From an uncultured Oleiphilaceae bacterium (GTDB lineage: Bacteria; Pseudomonadota; Gammaproteobacteria; Pseudomonadales; Oleiphilaceae): a DNA stretch of 64,000 nucleotides. The notes beneath the pieces were generated by a model. That model worked only from the letters and a program-made list of their open reading frames with translations, searched no databases and was not told where the DNA came from. The translations under genes and the position numbers were made by a program. Below are positions 45,755-55,000 of this stretch, piece after piece (the stretch's first letter is position 1; each line of letters starts with the position of its first letter). The stretch lies in contig CAJXUY010000012.1 of assembly GCA_913060665.1 (NCBI GenBank), positions 102,127 through 166,126 on the forward strand, given 5' to 3'.

Positions 45755-45861
45755 CGCAATGACAGCCTTAAATCCAGGCATTCGGTATACTACACAATCT
45801 AACCACAAAAGATGTAGCTTGCCCGCCTCAACTTTTATCAACTTGCTCACGATTAGAAACC

Positions 45862-47445
45862 ATGACTGAAATGCAATCAGGTATCCGTATACGCCGCGCT
45901 CTAATTAGCGTATCTGACAAAACCGGCATCGTAGAATTTGCTCAAGCTCTCGAAAAAATGGATATTGAGATTTTATCGACCGGTGGAACATTCAAGTTGT
46001 TAACTGATAGTGGCGTTGCTGCTGTTGAAGTTTCCGACTATACAGGCTTTCCTGAAATGATGGATGGCCGCGTAAAAACACTACACCCTAAAATCCATGG
46101 CGGTATATTAGGCCGACGCGGTATTGATGACGATGTGATGAGTACTCATAGCATCAACCCTATCGATATGGTTGTCGTTAACCTATACCCCTTCGAAGCG
46201 ACTATCGCAAAGCCGGACTGTGACCTGCCAATGGCCATCGAAAATATCGATATCGGTGGACCTACAATGGTTCGCTCTGCGGCTAAAAACCATAAAGATG
46301 TCGCTATTGTGGTTAACGCACCTGATTATGATTCGGTACTAGCAGAGATGAATGGAGCCGAAGGCGCCCTTTCTCTCAATACCCGTTTCGACTTGGCGGT
46401 TAAGGCATTTGAGCACACTGCAGCCTATGACGGTATGATTGCAAACTACCTGGGTACCAAAACAGAAGACAACGAGTCTGACCTGTTCCCACGTACCTTT
46501 AATACCCAGTTTATTAAAGCGCAAGATATGCGTTACGGTGAAAACCCTCATCAGCAAGCCGCCTTCTATGTTGAAAGCAACCCTGCTGAAGCCTGTATTA
46601 GCACCGCCAAGCAGCTTCAAGGCAAAGCCCTTTCATACAATAACGTTGCTGATACCGATGCAGCATTAGAGTGTGTGAAACCTTTCGCTGACCCTGCTTG
46701 CGTAATTGTTAAACATGCCAACCCTTGCGGTGTAGCTATTGGTGCAGATATTAAACAAGCTTATGACCTTGCGTTCGCAACCGACCCAACATCTGCTTTT
46801 GGCGGCATCATTGCATTCAACCGAGAGCTGGATGAAGCGACTGCGAAAGAGATTATTGACCGTCAATTTGTTGAGGTTATTATCGCACCGTCTGTATCTC
46901 AAGGCGCCGTTGATGTGGTATCTGCCAAGCAAAACGTCCGCTTATTAGCATGTGGTGAGTTTGGTGAAGTGCGCGTTCCTGGCTTTGATTATAAGCGTGT
47001 TAATGGTGGTTTGTTAGTTCAAGACCGCGACTTGGGAATGGTTAATCACGACGAGCTCAAAATGGTAACTAACCGCTCTCCAAGCGAACAAGAGTTGAAC
47101 GACTTGTTATTTGCCTGGGAAGTAGCCAAATTTGTTAAATCAAATGCCATTGTGTACGCCAAAAATGGCCGAACCATCGGTGTAGGTGCCGGACAAATGA
47201 GCCGAGTCTACAGTGCAAAGATTGCCGGCATAAAGGCGGCAGACGAAGGCCTTGAAGTTAAGGGCTCCGTTATGTCATCAGATGCATTCTTCCCCTTCAG
47301 AGACGGTATTGATGCGGCCGCTAAAGCGGGTATTACCGCTGTCATTCAGCCAGGTGGATCAATGCGTGATCAAGAAGTTATTGATGCTGCAAACGAGCAT
47401 GGCATTGCAATGGTCTTTACCGGAATGCGTCACTTTAAACACTAA
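45862..47445 (+). CDS. purH: Bifunctional AICAR transformylase/IMP cyclohydrolase
   Basis: A 527-residue enzyme for the last two steps of IMP synthesis. The N-terminal cyclohydrolase domain begins [20 protein letters not shown] and contains STGGTFKLL and [18 protein letters not shown] (residues about 38-80). The transformylase domain contains the catalytic [11 protein letters not shown] near residue 282 and ends with [19 protein letters not shown] near residue 495. It is followed by purD, the usual purHD order. Confidence 0.98.
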   Translation: MTEMQSGIRIRRALISVSDKTGIVEFAQALEKMDIEILSTGGTFKLLTDSGVAAVEVSDYTGFPEMMDGRVKTLHPKIHGGILGRRGIDDDVMSTHSINPIDMVVVNLYPFEATIAKPDCDLPMAIENIDIGGPTMVRSAAKNHKDVAIVVNAPDYDSVLAEMNGAEGALSLNTRFDLAVKAFEHTAAYDGMIANYLGTKTEDNESDLFPRTFNTQFIKAQDMRYGENPHQQAAFYVESNPAEACISTAKQLQGKALSYNNVADTDAALECVKPFADPACVIVKHANPCGVAIGADIKQAYDLAFATDPTSAFGGIIAFNRELDEATAKEIIDRQFVEVIIAPSVSQGAVDVVSAKQNVRLLACGEFGEVRVPGFDYKRVNGGLLVQDRDLGMVNHDELKMVTNRSPSEQELNDLLFAWEVAKFVKSNAIVYAKNGRTIGVGAGQMSRVYSAKIAGIKAADEGLEVKGSVMSSDAFFPFRDGIDAAAKAGITAVIQPGGSMRDQEVIDAANEHGIAMVFTGMRHFKH

Positions 47446-47484
47446 ACTCTACATAGAGCTTAGCCCCGTATAGACATCCTCTGA

Positions 47485-47514
47485 TGCCAGATAGCACGAC
47501 AGAGTTATCTGGCA
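47485..47514 (+). other. Hairpin between purH and purD
   Basis: TGCCAGATA pairs perfectly with TATCTGGCA across a 12-base loop, midway between purH and purD and 22 bp before the purD ATG. There is no T-run. It could stabilise or separate the two halves of a purHD message. Confidence 0.45.
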
Positions 47515-47536
47515 GACAATACAGGACAAACAAAAC

Positions 47537-48826
47537 ATGAAAGTACTTCTTATCGGTAGTGGTGGTCGCGAGCATGCCTTGGCATGGAAAGCTGCGCAAG
47601 CTGATTATGTAGACACCGTTTATGTTGCACCAGGCAATGCAGGTACCGCATTAGAGCCCAAGCTAGAAAACGTAAATATTGATGTGATGGACCTTGAAGG
47701 TCTGACTAAATTCGCAGAAGAACAGCAGATAGGTCTTACCATCGTCGGTCCTGAAGCACCTTTAGTTGAAGGTGTTGTAGACCTATTCAACGAGCGCGGC
47801 CTGCGTATTTTTGGCCCCTCTGCAGGCGCGGCACAATTGGAAGGTTCAAAAGCCTTCACTAAGGATTTCTTGGCTCGCCACAACATACCATCAGGTGAAT
47901 ACCAAAACTTCACCGATATGGAACAGGCACTTAGTTACGTTCGTGAAAAAGGCGCTCCAATTGTAGTGAAAGCCGACGGCCTTGCCGCAGGTAAAGGTGT
48001 CATCGTTGCGCTAACACTCAAAGAAGCAGAAGATGCCATCAAAGACATGCTAGCCGGCAACAAATTTGGCGATGCAGGCCACAGAGTAGTGATTGAAGAG
48101 TTTCTTGAAGGTGAAGAAGCCAGCTTTATCGTCATGGTAGATGGTAAAAACGTCTTAGCAATGGCGACCAGTCAAGACCACAAACGAGTGGGCGATGGCG
48201 ATACCGGCCCTAACACTGGTGGTATGGGAGCATACTCTCCTGCTCCGGTAGTCACCGCAGAAATCCACCAGCGCATTATGGATGAAGTCATCTACCCAAC
48301 GGTTAATGGCATGGCAGCTGAAGGCAACGACTATACAGGCTTTCTTTATGCGGGTCTGATGATCGCAGCAGACGGAACCCCTAAGGTCATTGAGTACAAT
48401 TGCCGGTTTGGCGACCCTGAAACACAGCCTATAATGCTCAGAATGAAGTCTGACTTAGTTGAACTTTGTCAGGCAGCGGTTGATGGGAAACTCAATGAAA
48501 TGACCTCAGAATGGGATGAGCGCGCGTCAGTAGGCGTTGTTCTCGCAGCCGGTGGCTACCCTGAGAGCTATAACAAAGGGGACGTTATTTCTGGAATTCC
48601 TACTACCGAAGTTGGTGGTGAAAAAGTGTTTCATGCTGGCACCAAAAACATTGACGGTAGCGTAACCACCAACGGCGGTCGAGTGCTTTGTGCCAGCGCC
48701 TTAGGTAATACCGTTACAGAAGCACAACAGCGTGCTTATGAGCTGACCAAGAAAATCAGCTGGAAAGGCGTTTTCTACCGCAACGATATTGCTTATCGCG
48801 CCATCGCGAGAGAAAACACCCAGTAG
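47537..48826 (+). CDS. purD: Phosphoribosylamine-glycine ligase (GAR synthetase)
   Basis: A 429-residue ATP-grasp enzyme joining phosphoribosylamine and glycine in purine synthesis. Conserved parts are LLIGSGGREHALAWK at the start, VVKADGLAAGKGVIVA near residue 142, DHKRVGDGDTGPNTGGMGAYSP near residue 213, and YNCRFGDPETQ near residue 288. The length matches the family. A strong terminator follows. Confidence 0.98.
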   Translation: MKVLLIGSGGREHALAWKAAQADYVDTVYVAPGNAGTALEPKLENVNIDVMDLEGLTKFAEEQQIGLTIVGPEAPLVEGVVDLFNERGLRIFGPSAGAAQLEGSKAFTKDFLARHNIPSGEYQNFTDMEQALSYVREKGAPIVVKADGLAAGKGVIVALTLKEAEDAIKDMLAGNKFGDAGHRVVIEEFLEGEEASFIVMVDGKNVLAMATSQDHKRVGDGDTGPNTGGMGAYSPAPVVTAEIHQRIMDEVIYPTVNGMAAEGNDYTGFLYAGLMIAADGTPKVIEYNCRFGDPETQPIMLRMKSDLVELCQAAVDGKLNEMTSEWDERASVGVVLAAGGYPESYNKGDVISGIPTTEVGGEKVFHAGTKNIDGSVTTNGGRVLCASALGNTVTEAQQRAYELTKKISWKGVFYRNDIAYRAIARENTQ

Positions 48827-48847
48827 CCATTTGTAGGCTATATCACT

Positions 48848-48887
48848 AATGGCGGATTAAGCGTTTAGGCTAATCCGTCATTTTTTT
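48848..48887 (+). terminator. Rho-independent terminator of purD
   Basis: AATGGCGGATTA pairs with TAATCCGTCATT (one G-T pair) across an 11-base loop and is followed by a run of T. It lies 22 bp after the purD stop codon. Confidence 0.88.
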
Positions 48888-49035
48888 GCCTGTTGTTTGA
48901 AGCCTTAAACATTGGCAACCTTAATAATGCTTAAATTTGAATACTCTACCCTGTTTAAAAAACTTTAAGAAAATAAAAATAAACACAATACTTTCAACTC
49001 GGAAAACCTCTAACGCCCCGTATGCAATTTGCTTT

Positions 49036-50181
49036 CTATTTTCCCGGTGTAATATCCTCAATATCTTGTTCTTTCTTTTTATCTAACGGTAGGTAGACGA
49101 TTGAATCGCCTTTTGCAGAGAAGTCGATTGCACTCAATTCAACTTTCCGTACTCGTCGGTTATGCTGGGTATGATAGTAGAGAATATGCTTTTTTGTATC
49201 GTACGCGGTTGTCCACAATGTCGAACTTCGTAGCTTGCTAATATCACTACCTCCCAACCCAGAGCCTTCCGAAGACCCAAGACCGAGGTTGAAATGGTCC
49301 AAAATTCTGAACAGTTCGTAGACCGTTTCATCGGATGTTTTTGTTGGACGAGCCGTTTGAGAAAAGGCCGCGGCACGTACAAAACGCGACGGAGGCGTAA
49401 AGTCACCCGGTAGTCCAATCATTCCGCTACCTGCGCCCAATGCTGTGAAATCAATGTTTTCAATTTTTTTCGCTGGAATCGCTACGGGTGATAGATTCAC
49501 ATAATTTCGAAGATTGGTCATGTGCCAGTCAAAATTCGGTGAATTTGTGATCACCCCTAACGGATTATCGAATATCTTCACTTTACCATCTGCAAACTCT
49601 ATGACAATAGACTTGCCTTGTGAGTCAGTCACCATGAAGTGCGCCTCAACAGGAATACCCAAGGACTCTTCCACAACCGGCACGACCCTGACTGTTTGCA
49701 TACCCTCTTTAACCTCATCAATGGTCGCATACTGAGTAAGAATAAAGTGAACGACATCAATAGCGGTTATAGTCCTATCGGCCATTGCCGGGTCGTATTT
49801 CGAATATTGTGCAAACCCAGGATGATAAAACAGTCCCGCGTATAACCCTTTTTCATTCATGCCGTCGGCAATGGTGACCTTTTCAAGCATATCAAGCCCA
49901 ACAACGCCATATTTGGTTGTCCATTTTTTGCCTGTATAGCCATCTGGAGTTAAACCGTTAAATATATAACCTCGCGGGATGATCGTCACACGGGAATGAA
50001 GATCAAAAGCCCCCCATTCCATTGAACGACCAACTACAGCACTTTTATCCAAACTAAGTAAGCGAACACCAGTACAAGCATTTGCAGGAGCTGAGAATGT
50101 ACCAAATAGCACGACTGATGCCATCAGCGTCTTAATGAGTAGTACATTGATCAGTTTTTTTATCTCTTTAAGCTTTTTCAT
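49036..50181 (-). CDS. Secreted linear amide C-N hydrolase (choloylglycine hydrolase/penicillin V acylase family)
   Basis: A 381-residue Ntn-hydrolase. A signal peptide (residues 1-35, ending SAPANA) is followed directly by Cys36, so cleavage would expose the nucleophilic N-terminal cysteine (ACTGVRLLS). Family residues VVGRSMEWG, GLDMLEKVTIADGMNEKGLYAGLFY and VITNSPNFDWHMTNL support the call. Such enzymes cleave bile-salt, penicillin V or acyl-homoserine-lactone amides; the Gram-negative secreted group often acts on quorum signals, but the substrate here is unknown. A very good GGAGG ribosome-binding site precedes the ATG. It follows a secreted lectin-like gene by 47 bp. Confidence 0.9.
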   Translation of the reverse strand: MKKLKEIKKLINVLLIKTLMASVVLFGTFSAPANACTGVRLLSLDKSAVVGRSMEWGAFDLHSRVTIIPRGYIFNGLTPDGYTGKKWTTKYGVVGLDMLEKVTIADGMNEKGLYAGLFYHPGFAQYSKYDPAMADRTITAIDVVHFILTQYATIDEVKEGMQTVRVVPVVEESLGIPVEAHFMVTDSQGKSIVIEFADGKVKIFDNPLGVITNSPNFDWHMTNLRNYVNLSPVAIPAKKIENIDFTALGAGSGMIGLPGDFTPPSRFVRAAAFSQTARPTKTSDETVYELFRILDHFNLGLGSSEGSGLGGSDISKLRSSTLWTTAYDTKKHILYYHTQHNRRVRKVELSAIDFSAKGDSIVYLPLDKKKEQDIEDITPGK

Positions 50182-50228
50182 ATTGACCCTCCTTTTTTAG
50201 CTGCTCACTACCATTTACGGCTAACGCT

Positions 50229-50780
50229 TTATAACTCGTTAAGTATCCATGCCTGATAAGTTTTTTTAACATCATCACATGATTCAAGAGTAAGAGGACG
50301 CATCACATGAACCGGAGATCCGCCACGCCCTTCTTTTTTCTTGGCACTACTAACCGTAACACATAATTCAGGCGCCTTCTGAGTGACCAAGTATCCGTTG
50401 GGTTTGAGTAAGAATTTCTGCTCATCTGATTGATCACACTTCGCCAAGGAAAGAGCTGAGCTCGTCGTAAAAGACTGTGCTGACATACACACTCCAAAGT
50501 AGGAAATACGAAACTGCCCTTTGCTTATTAATGCGCCATCAAAGCCTTGGTCTTCAAGTATTCCCCCAGTGTAATGATAACAAGTATGCGCTTGCAATCC
50601 CTTATCCAAGGGGGCGTTTGCACCTTTACCACCGGCAATATCTAGACAGTAGCCTCGCGCCTCATCTAAGTTGGCCCCCAGCATTATCTCTACAATGCTT
50701 CCAGGAGCATCTGCCTTTACAATAAACGATATTGTCAGCATGACTATCATGCTTAAAGCCATAATGTGTTTCTGCATCAA
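50229..50780 (-). CDS. Exported ricin-type lectin-like protein
   Basis: A 183-residue protein with a signal peptide (about residues 1-23, ...ISFIVKADA). The mature part contains GYCLDIAGGKG, HTCYHYTGG, VCMSAQ, LAKCDQSDEQKFLL and LESCDD...YQAWIL, a spacing of C-L-D/QxW-like units that fits one ricin B-type beta-trefoil. Such domains bind sugars. It lies upstream of the secreted amidase on the same strand and may be cotranscribed. The domain call is by pattern only and no binding target is known. Confidence 0.7.
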   Translation of the reverse strand: MMQKHIMALSMIVMLTISFIVKADAPGSIVEIMLGANLDEARGYCLDIAGGKGANAPLDKGLQAHTCYHYTGGILEDQGFDGALISKGQFRISYFGVCMSAQSFTTSSALSLAKCDQSDEQKFLLKPNGYLVTQKAPELCVTVSSAKKKEGRGGSPVHVMRPLTLESCDDVKKTYQAWILNEL

Positions 50781-50857
50781 TTCCCTCTCTTTTAATTGGC
50801 TGATGTTAAGTAAACGATAACCCTCATCTATGAATAATATGACAAAATCTTTTGCAG

Positions 50858-51232
50858 CTAACGCCCCCGAATGGCAATTGCAGCCAAAGCACTGCCCAGT
50901 AACTCCAATACCAAATACAGGTACATAGCCAAATTACCAGAACCATGGACAAACAGCCCGATTGTACGAGTGGCCGCCATGCTTAGTAGAATGATGACAA
51001 CTATAACCAGGCAAGCGCGGGCCTGATGTATTAAGTAGAGGTAAAAGAGCGACACACCCACGGCTATAGTCATCCCCCCATAGGTTGCTCTGAAATCAAC
51101 CAATGCAGATATCCCGGCTGGCTTAGCGCCCGTAATGATTCGCGCCATAGTCTCAGGGCTGATACTAAAAGCAACCCCATATAACAGGAAAAATCCGGCG
51201 GCTAAAAAAATTACAAATCGTTCTAAATTCAT
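50858..51232 (-). CDS. DUF4345-like small membrane protein
   Basis: A 124-residue protein with four hydrophobic helices. A helix starts at residue 5, then comes the conserved loop ISALVDFRATYGGMTIAVG (about residues 40-58), typical of DUF4345. The function is unknown. Its TAG stop lies within GGCGTTAGC, part of the recurrent GCGTTA motif in this block. Confidence 0.75.
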   Translation of the reverse strand: MNLERFVIFLAAGFFLLYGVAFSISPETMARIITGAKPAGISALVDFRATYGGMTIAVGVSLFYLYLIHQARACLVIVVIILLSMAATRTIGLFVHGSGNLAMYLYLVLELLGSALAAIAIRGR

Positions 51233-51327
51233 TTCGATTCCGTAGCTCCGTACCTATTGCTAACCATTAGCGAATGGCAAGGGTAACTATGTGGATGATT
51301 AAGCAGAAGTCAGCAAACAGTATAGTA

Positions 51328-51440
51328 GCCCAACGCTCATCCCTAAGAAATCCGGCAAACGCGTTATAAGAGCGAAAGAAAGGTGAACGTTTCAGAAATA
51401 GGCTCAGATCTTTTTTCTGTGTTTGCCTTTTGCGTTACGC
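51328..51440 (-). repeat. attC-like structured element (tentative)
   Basis: Read on the minus strand, GCGTAACGC (51440-51432) and GCGTTGGGC (51336-51328) bound a 113 bp element; their arms are complementary at 7 of 9 positions. The second fits the attC core GTTRRRY. Inside, GGCAAAC and GTTTGCC are fully complementary. The upstream gene's TAA stop lies within the first core, as in integron cassettes. The spacers (4 and 17 bp) are not the usual 5-6, so the call is tentative. Confidence 0.3.
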
Positions 51441-51797
51441 GCTCATTAGCAAGACTGCGATGAAAACGAACAGTGTAACCACCATCACAGGGTGTGATAT
51501 TTTTGAAAAATGCTTCAGGGCTTGAGGGCCTCTCATGGACTTCACGGCACTGTACGCTTCTTCGGCCTCCCTAAACGTACCCGGATTTATTTTAATTGGC
51601 GAACCGTTAATTACAGATTGTCTAAACTGTTCAAGTTCATCGGCGCAGATGAAGTTTAAATAAGTCTCTTGTTCGCAATAAGACATAATGATGGAGTGAA
51701 TAACATCGCTGTGTGAATCTGGCGCTTTTAAACACGTCTCACACGCCTCGAGCGCTTCTGGCTTATTCTCTCCGCAATAGATGCATACACTGAACAT
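51435..51797 (-). CDS. Hypothetical protein with zinc-ribbon start and C-terminal membrane anchor
   Basis: A 120-residue protein. Two CxxC pairs at the N-terminus (CIYCGENKPEALEACETC, residues 5-22) suggest a small zinc ribbon. A soluble middle with DELEQFRQSVINGSPIKINPG follows, and a C-terminal membrane helix (about residues 100-118) would anchor it in the inner membrane with the bulk in the cytoplasm. I do not recognise the family. The stop codon overlaps a possible attC core. Confidence 0.65.
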   Translation of the reverse strand: MFSVCIYCGENKPEALEACETCLKAPDSHSDVIHSIIMSYCEQETYLNFICADELEQFRQSVINGSPIKINPGTFREAEEAYSAVKSMRGPQALKHFSKISHPVMVVTLFVFIAVLLMSA

Positions 51798-52024
51798 TGT
51801 TTACCTAAACCACCTAAGTAAATGTAACGCTGAAAATGAGTAAGTTAGTTATTAGAAAGAACCACAGAAATCACAGATACAGATATTTTTAACTGTCAGA
51901 TCATACCCCCGCCTGTTAGGGATGTAAGAAGAGATTTCATGCAGCAATTTCCTTTCGCTATGATTATATTCTTTTGTGCATTAAGGCTAATTAACGATTA
52001 TACACATATCATTCAACCCTCTCA

Positions 52025-53230
52025 TTAAAACCCTCCCCCCATAATCGGCAGCGCTAAGAATATTTTTAGAATTAACGCATTGGCAATATCAATAAAGAAC
52101 GCGCCCACTAAAGGCACCACTAAAAACGCTTTAGGTGAGGGGCCAAAGCGTTTGGTAATGGCATTCATATTACCGATGGCTACCGGTGTCGCACCTAAAC
52201 CCAACCCTGCAAAACCCGACGCCATTACTGCCGCATCGTAATCTCGCCCCATTACCCTGAATACAACCCACATAGTAAACAGAGTAATGAGGGTGACTTG
52301 AATACACATCACGATAACAGCTAAGAGTACTCCTCCCGAGAGCGCAGCAAACTGCATAGAAATAAGACTCATGACCAGAAAGATCTGAAGACTCAAATTA
52401 TTGGCCACACTCACCGCTCGTTCACTAATCTTAAACTTAAACAACTCTGCACCATTGGTGATGCTAATGGCCATCAGCATGGCGGTCAAAAAACCTGGCA
52501 GCAACACTCCAGTGCTAAATAGAAAACGGTTCACTAAGTCTCCGGCCTGAATACACACCGCAATAATTAATACTGTTTTAAGAATGTCCTCTAATTTGGT
52601 GGGATAGTATAACTCTTTCACCTCAGAAACAGTCTTAATGGTGTCGATCTCGCCTTCAGGCATCAGCTTGTTGGCTTTAATCAATCGACCCGCAATAGGA
52701 CCTCCAATAATACCACCCATGATTAAACCAAAGGTCGCAAAAGTAATACCGAGTGCTTCCGCATGCTCAAGCCCCGCCTTCGCAGCTTCTGCCCCCCAAG
52801 CGATAGCAGTGCCATGCCCTCCGGCCAATGAGATACTGCCCACAAACAAGCCATAAGCGGGGTCACCGCCAAAAGTGGTAGCGATCAACACGCCAGTTGC
52901 ATTCTGCAAAATAAGAAAGGTCATTGCGATCAAAAGCAGAATAACTAAAGATTTTCCGCCGGCCAACAGGAGTCGGAACTTGGCGGTTAAGCCTACAGTG
53001 GTGAAAAAAACCAGCAGTAGAATATCTCGCAACCGCATATCAAACTCGATATCCAGACTCCATTGATTACTTAAAACACCAATAACCAAGCTAAATAACA
53101 GCCCACCGGTAACCGCTTCGGGAATATTATTCCTTTTAAGTATAGGGATGACATTGTTAATAAAAGCCCCAGCAAATACCGCAATAATACTGAGAATTAA
53201 GAAATCGATTCCTTCCACAGTGTAGTTCAT
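52025..53230 (-). CDS. gltS: Sodium/glutamate symporter
   Basis: A 401-residue inner-membrane carrier of the ESS family, importing glutamate with sodium. Family segments are VTGGLLFSLVIGVL near residue 40, LVFFTTVGLTAKFRLL near 75, GGHGTAIAWGAEAAKAGLEHAEALGITFATFGLIMGGIIGGP in pieces (about 135-178), and ASGFAGLGLGATPVAIGNMNA near 338. It lies downstream of a disulfide-reductase gene on the same strand (gap 106 bp), suggesting a link to glutathione supply. Confidence 0.95.
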   Translation of the reverse strand: MNYTVEGIDFLILSIIAVFAGAFINNVIPILKRNNIPEAVTGGLLFSLVIGVLSNQWSLDIEFDMRLRDILLLVFFTTVGLTAKFRLLLAGGKSLVILLLIAMTFLILQNATGVLIATTFGGDPAYGLFVGSISLAGGHGTAIAWGAEAAKAGLEHAEALGITFATFGLIMGGIIGGPIAGRLIKANKLMPEGEIDTIKTVSEVKELYYPTKLEDILKTVLIIAVCIQAGDLVNRFLFSTGVLLPGFLTAMLMAISITNGAELFKFKISERAVSVANNLSLQIFLVMSLISMQFAALSGGVLLAVIVMCIQVTLITLFTMWVVFRVMGRDYDAAVMASGFAGLGLGATPVAIGNMNAITKRFGPSPKAFLVVPLVGAFFIDIANALILKIFLALPIMGGGF

Positions 53231-53336
53231 GGTTATTCCATTAATTAAAGCAAAAAAGACGATGCTAGATTACCAGCACCGTCTAATGACAACAAGAATT
53301 TGAGGTGTTACGAAACCGTTTAGCAGATGGACAACA

Positions 53337-54845
53337 TTAAGCTCCCGGTCCGCAATCGAGGCAACGAGCTATAACGTCTGGCCCAATATTCAAGTTATGA
53401 TTGAGGTCTCTTAAGGCTGTTCTAACGCCTTCTTCAATAACAGGGTGATAAAAAGGCATGTCCAGCATTTCAGATACAGTCATACGTTTCTGCACGGCCC
53501 AGGCTAACAAGTGTGCAATATGTTCGGCAGCAGGACCAAACATTTCAGCCCCTAAAAACAAACCCGTACCTTGTTCACCATAGACCTTTAACAACCCTTT
53601 GTTTTTGGCCATAACACGACTTCTGCCTTGATCTTCAAAAGACACCTTTCCTGTTGCGTAACAAGTATGGCAACGCTCTTTGACCTGATCAAGCGTTAAC
53701 CCAACTGACGCTATTTGAGGGTCCGTAAACACGACCGCGATAGGCGCACGTCTATGGCCTCCTAAGACTCTCGGATAACCTCCGGCGTTTTGACCTGCAA
53801 TTCGGCCTTCGTCAGCGGCTTCGTGAAGTAGTGGAATATCATTATTGGCATCTCCTGCTATAAATATATGACTACTTACAACCGTCTCGCCTAGTTGCGT
53901 TTGCAGCGTATAACGATCAAATACTGGTACACCTCTATGATCTAACGTTAAAGACGTCTTGTCCAAACCTAAATTATCAACATTCGGCTTTCGGCCTGTG
54001 GCCGCCAACACATAATCAAAACGCTCTATTACCTCGCCTTTGTCTTGATGGGAGTAAGCAATTTCTACTTGCGTTTTATCTTCTCCCTCCACTCTTTCCA
54101 TGCCTTTAACCTTAGCATCAGGATCAAGATAAAATTCTTCGTTAAATGCCAGTCGAGCATACTCTCTGATTTCAGGGTCTCGTGTCGCTCCTAACCCACC
54201 TCCTAAGCCAAAAACTCTCACATTGACACCGAGGCGGCTCAGTGATTGGCCTAACTCCAAACCAATCACACCAGGTCCAAAAATGGCCACAGACTCAGGT
54301 AAGGTTTCCAACTCAAAGACCGAGTCGTTAATTAATAAACGATCTCCCAATGATTGAAATGTAGGCGGATAAGTCGGTCTGCTACCTGTAGCAATCACAA
54401 CTCGATCTGCATTGAGTTCAATTTCACCCCCTTTTTCAAGGGTTACTCTCAATCGATGATCATCGATAAATTCTGCAAAACCACGAAGTCGGTCAGCGTC
54501 AGGTATACTTTCAACAGACTCAACCACAAAGCCGGTAAACCGATCTCTTTCTGATCGCACACGTTGCATTACCGCTTGACCATCAACCATTATCGGCCCC
54601 GAGTTAATCCCAAAAACAGGCGCATGCTCTATATTGTGTGCGGTTTCTGCTGCTGCAATCAAAAGTTTACTAGGCATACACCCAACTCGAGCACAGGTGG
54701 TGCCATAAGGGCCGCCTTCAATTAGTACAACATTATCAGTATGCTCTTTCGCCGCTCGGTAAGCACCCAGACCAGCAGTACCTGCTCCGATAATCACGAC
54801 ATCAACGCGCTGTATTGTCTTGGCTACTGTATCTGACTGCATCAT
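53337..54845 (-). CDS. Dihydrolipoyl dehydrogenase-like pyridine nucleotide-disulfide oxidoreductase
   Basis: A 502-residue class I flavoprotein reductase. FAD motif [13 protein letters not shown] is at residues 20-32, the redox-active cysteines are Cys51 and Cys56 in [12 protein letters not shown], the NAD(P)-binding motif is [18 protein letters not shown] near 190, FIAGDAN is near 330, and the C-terminal dimerisation His-Pro/Glu pair is in [14 protein letters not shown]. The C-terminus adds CLDCGPGA, an unusual extra CxxC. No pyruvate or 2-oxoglutarate dehydrogenase genes are near; it follows a peroxiredoxin-glutaredoxin gene, so a glutathione- or thiol-reductase role is more likely than a lipoamide role. 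Confidence 0.88.
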   Translation of the reverse strand: MMQSDTVAKTIQRVDVVIIGAGTAGLGAYRAAKEHTDNVVLIEGGPYGTTCARVGCMPSKLLIAAAETAHNIEHAPVFGINSGPIMVDGQAVMQRVRSERDRFTGFVVESVESIPDADRLRGFAEFIDDHRLRVTLEKGGEIELNADRVVIATGSRPTYPPTFQSLGDRLLINDSVFELETLPESVAIFGPGVIGLELGQSLSRLGVNVRVFGLGGGLGATRDPEIREYARLAFNEEFYLDPDAKVKGMERVEGEDKTQVEIAYSHQDKGEVIERFDYVLAATGRKPNVDNLGLDKTSLTLDHRGVPVFDRYTLQTQLGETVVSSHIFIAGDANNDIPLLHEAADEGRIAGQNAGGYPRVLGGHRRAPIAVVFTDPQIASVGLTLDQVKERCHTCYATGKVSFEDQGRSRVMAKNKGLLKVYGEQGTGLFLGAEMFGPAAEHIAHLLAWAVQKRMTVSEMLDMPFYHPVIEEGVRTALRDLNHNLNIGPDVIARCLDCGPGA

Positions 54846-54946
54846 TACCTCTTAAATCAAACCTTGAATAGATATAAATCATTAAGCTGTAGCCGTTAGG
54901 GGCCAGTTTCATAGGCCCGGGCGCTTCCAAGAAGTCAAAACCCGGC

Positions 54947-55000
54947 CTACTGTCCTTTCTAACTGACCTCTGTCCTTTCTAACCGACTACTGTCCGCTAT
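54947..55000. repeat. Tandem 20-bp repeat after the PrxGrx gene
   Basis: The unit TGTCCTTTCTAACTGACCTC occurs at 54951-54970, again with three changes at 54971-54990, and a third partial copy (TGTCCGCTAT) reaches the stop codon of the peroxiredoxin gene. It lies between that gene and the disulfide reductase. Slippage or a protein-binding array are possible origins. Confidence 0.6.

Noticed and set aside
45786..45791. TATACT as a purH promoter -10 element
   Set aside because: No acceptable -35 hexamer at 16-18 bp; the best candidate is 21 bp away.
53337..54845. Assignment as the lipoamide dehydrogenase (lpd) of a 2-oxo-acid dehydrogenase complex
   Set aside because: No E1 or E2 genes are near, and the neighbours and extra C-terminal CxxC point to another thiol-reductase role, so no gene symbol was given.
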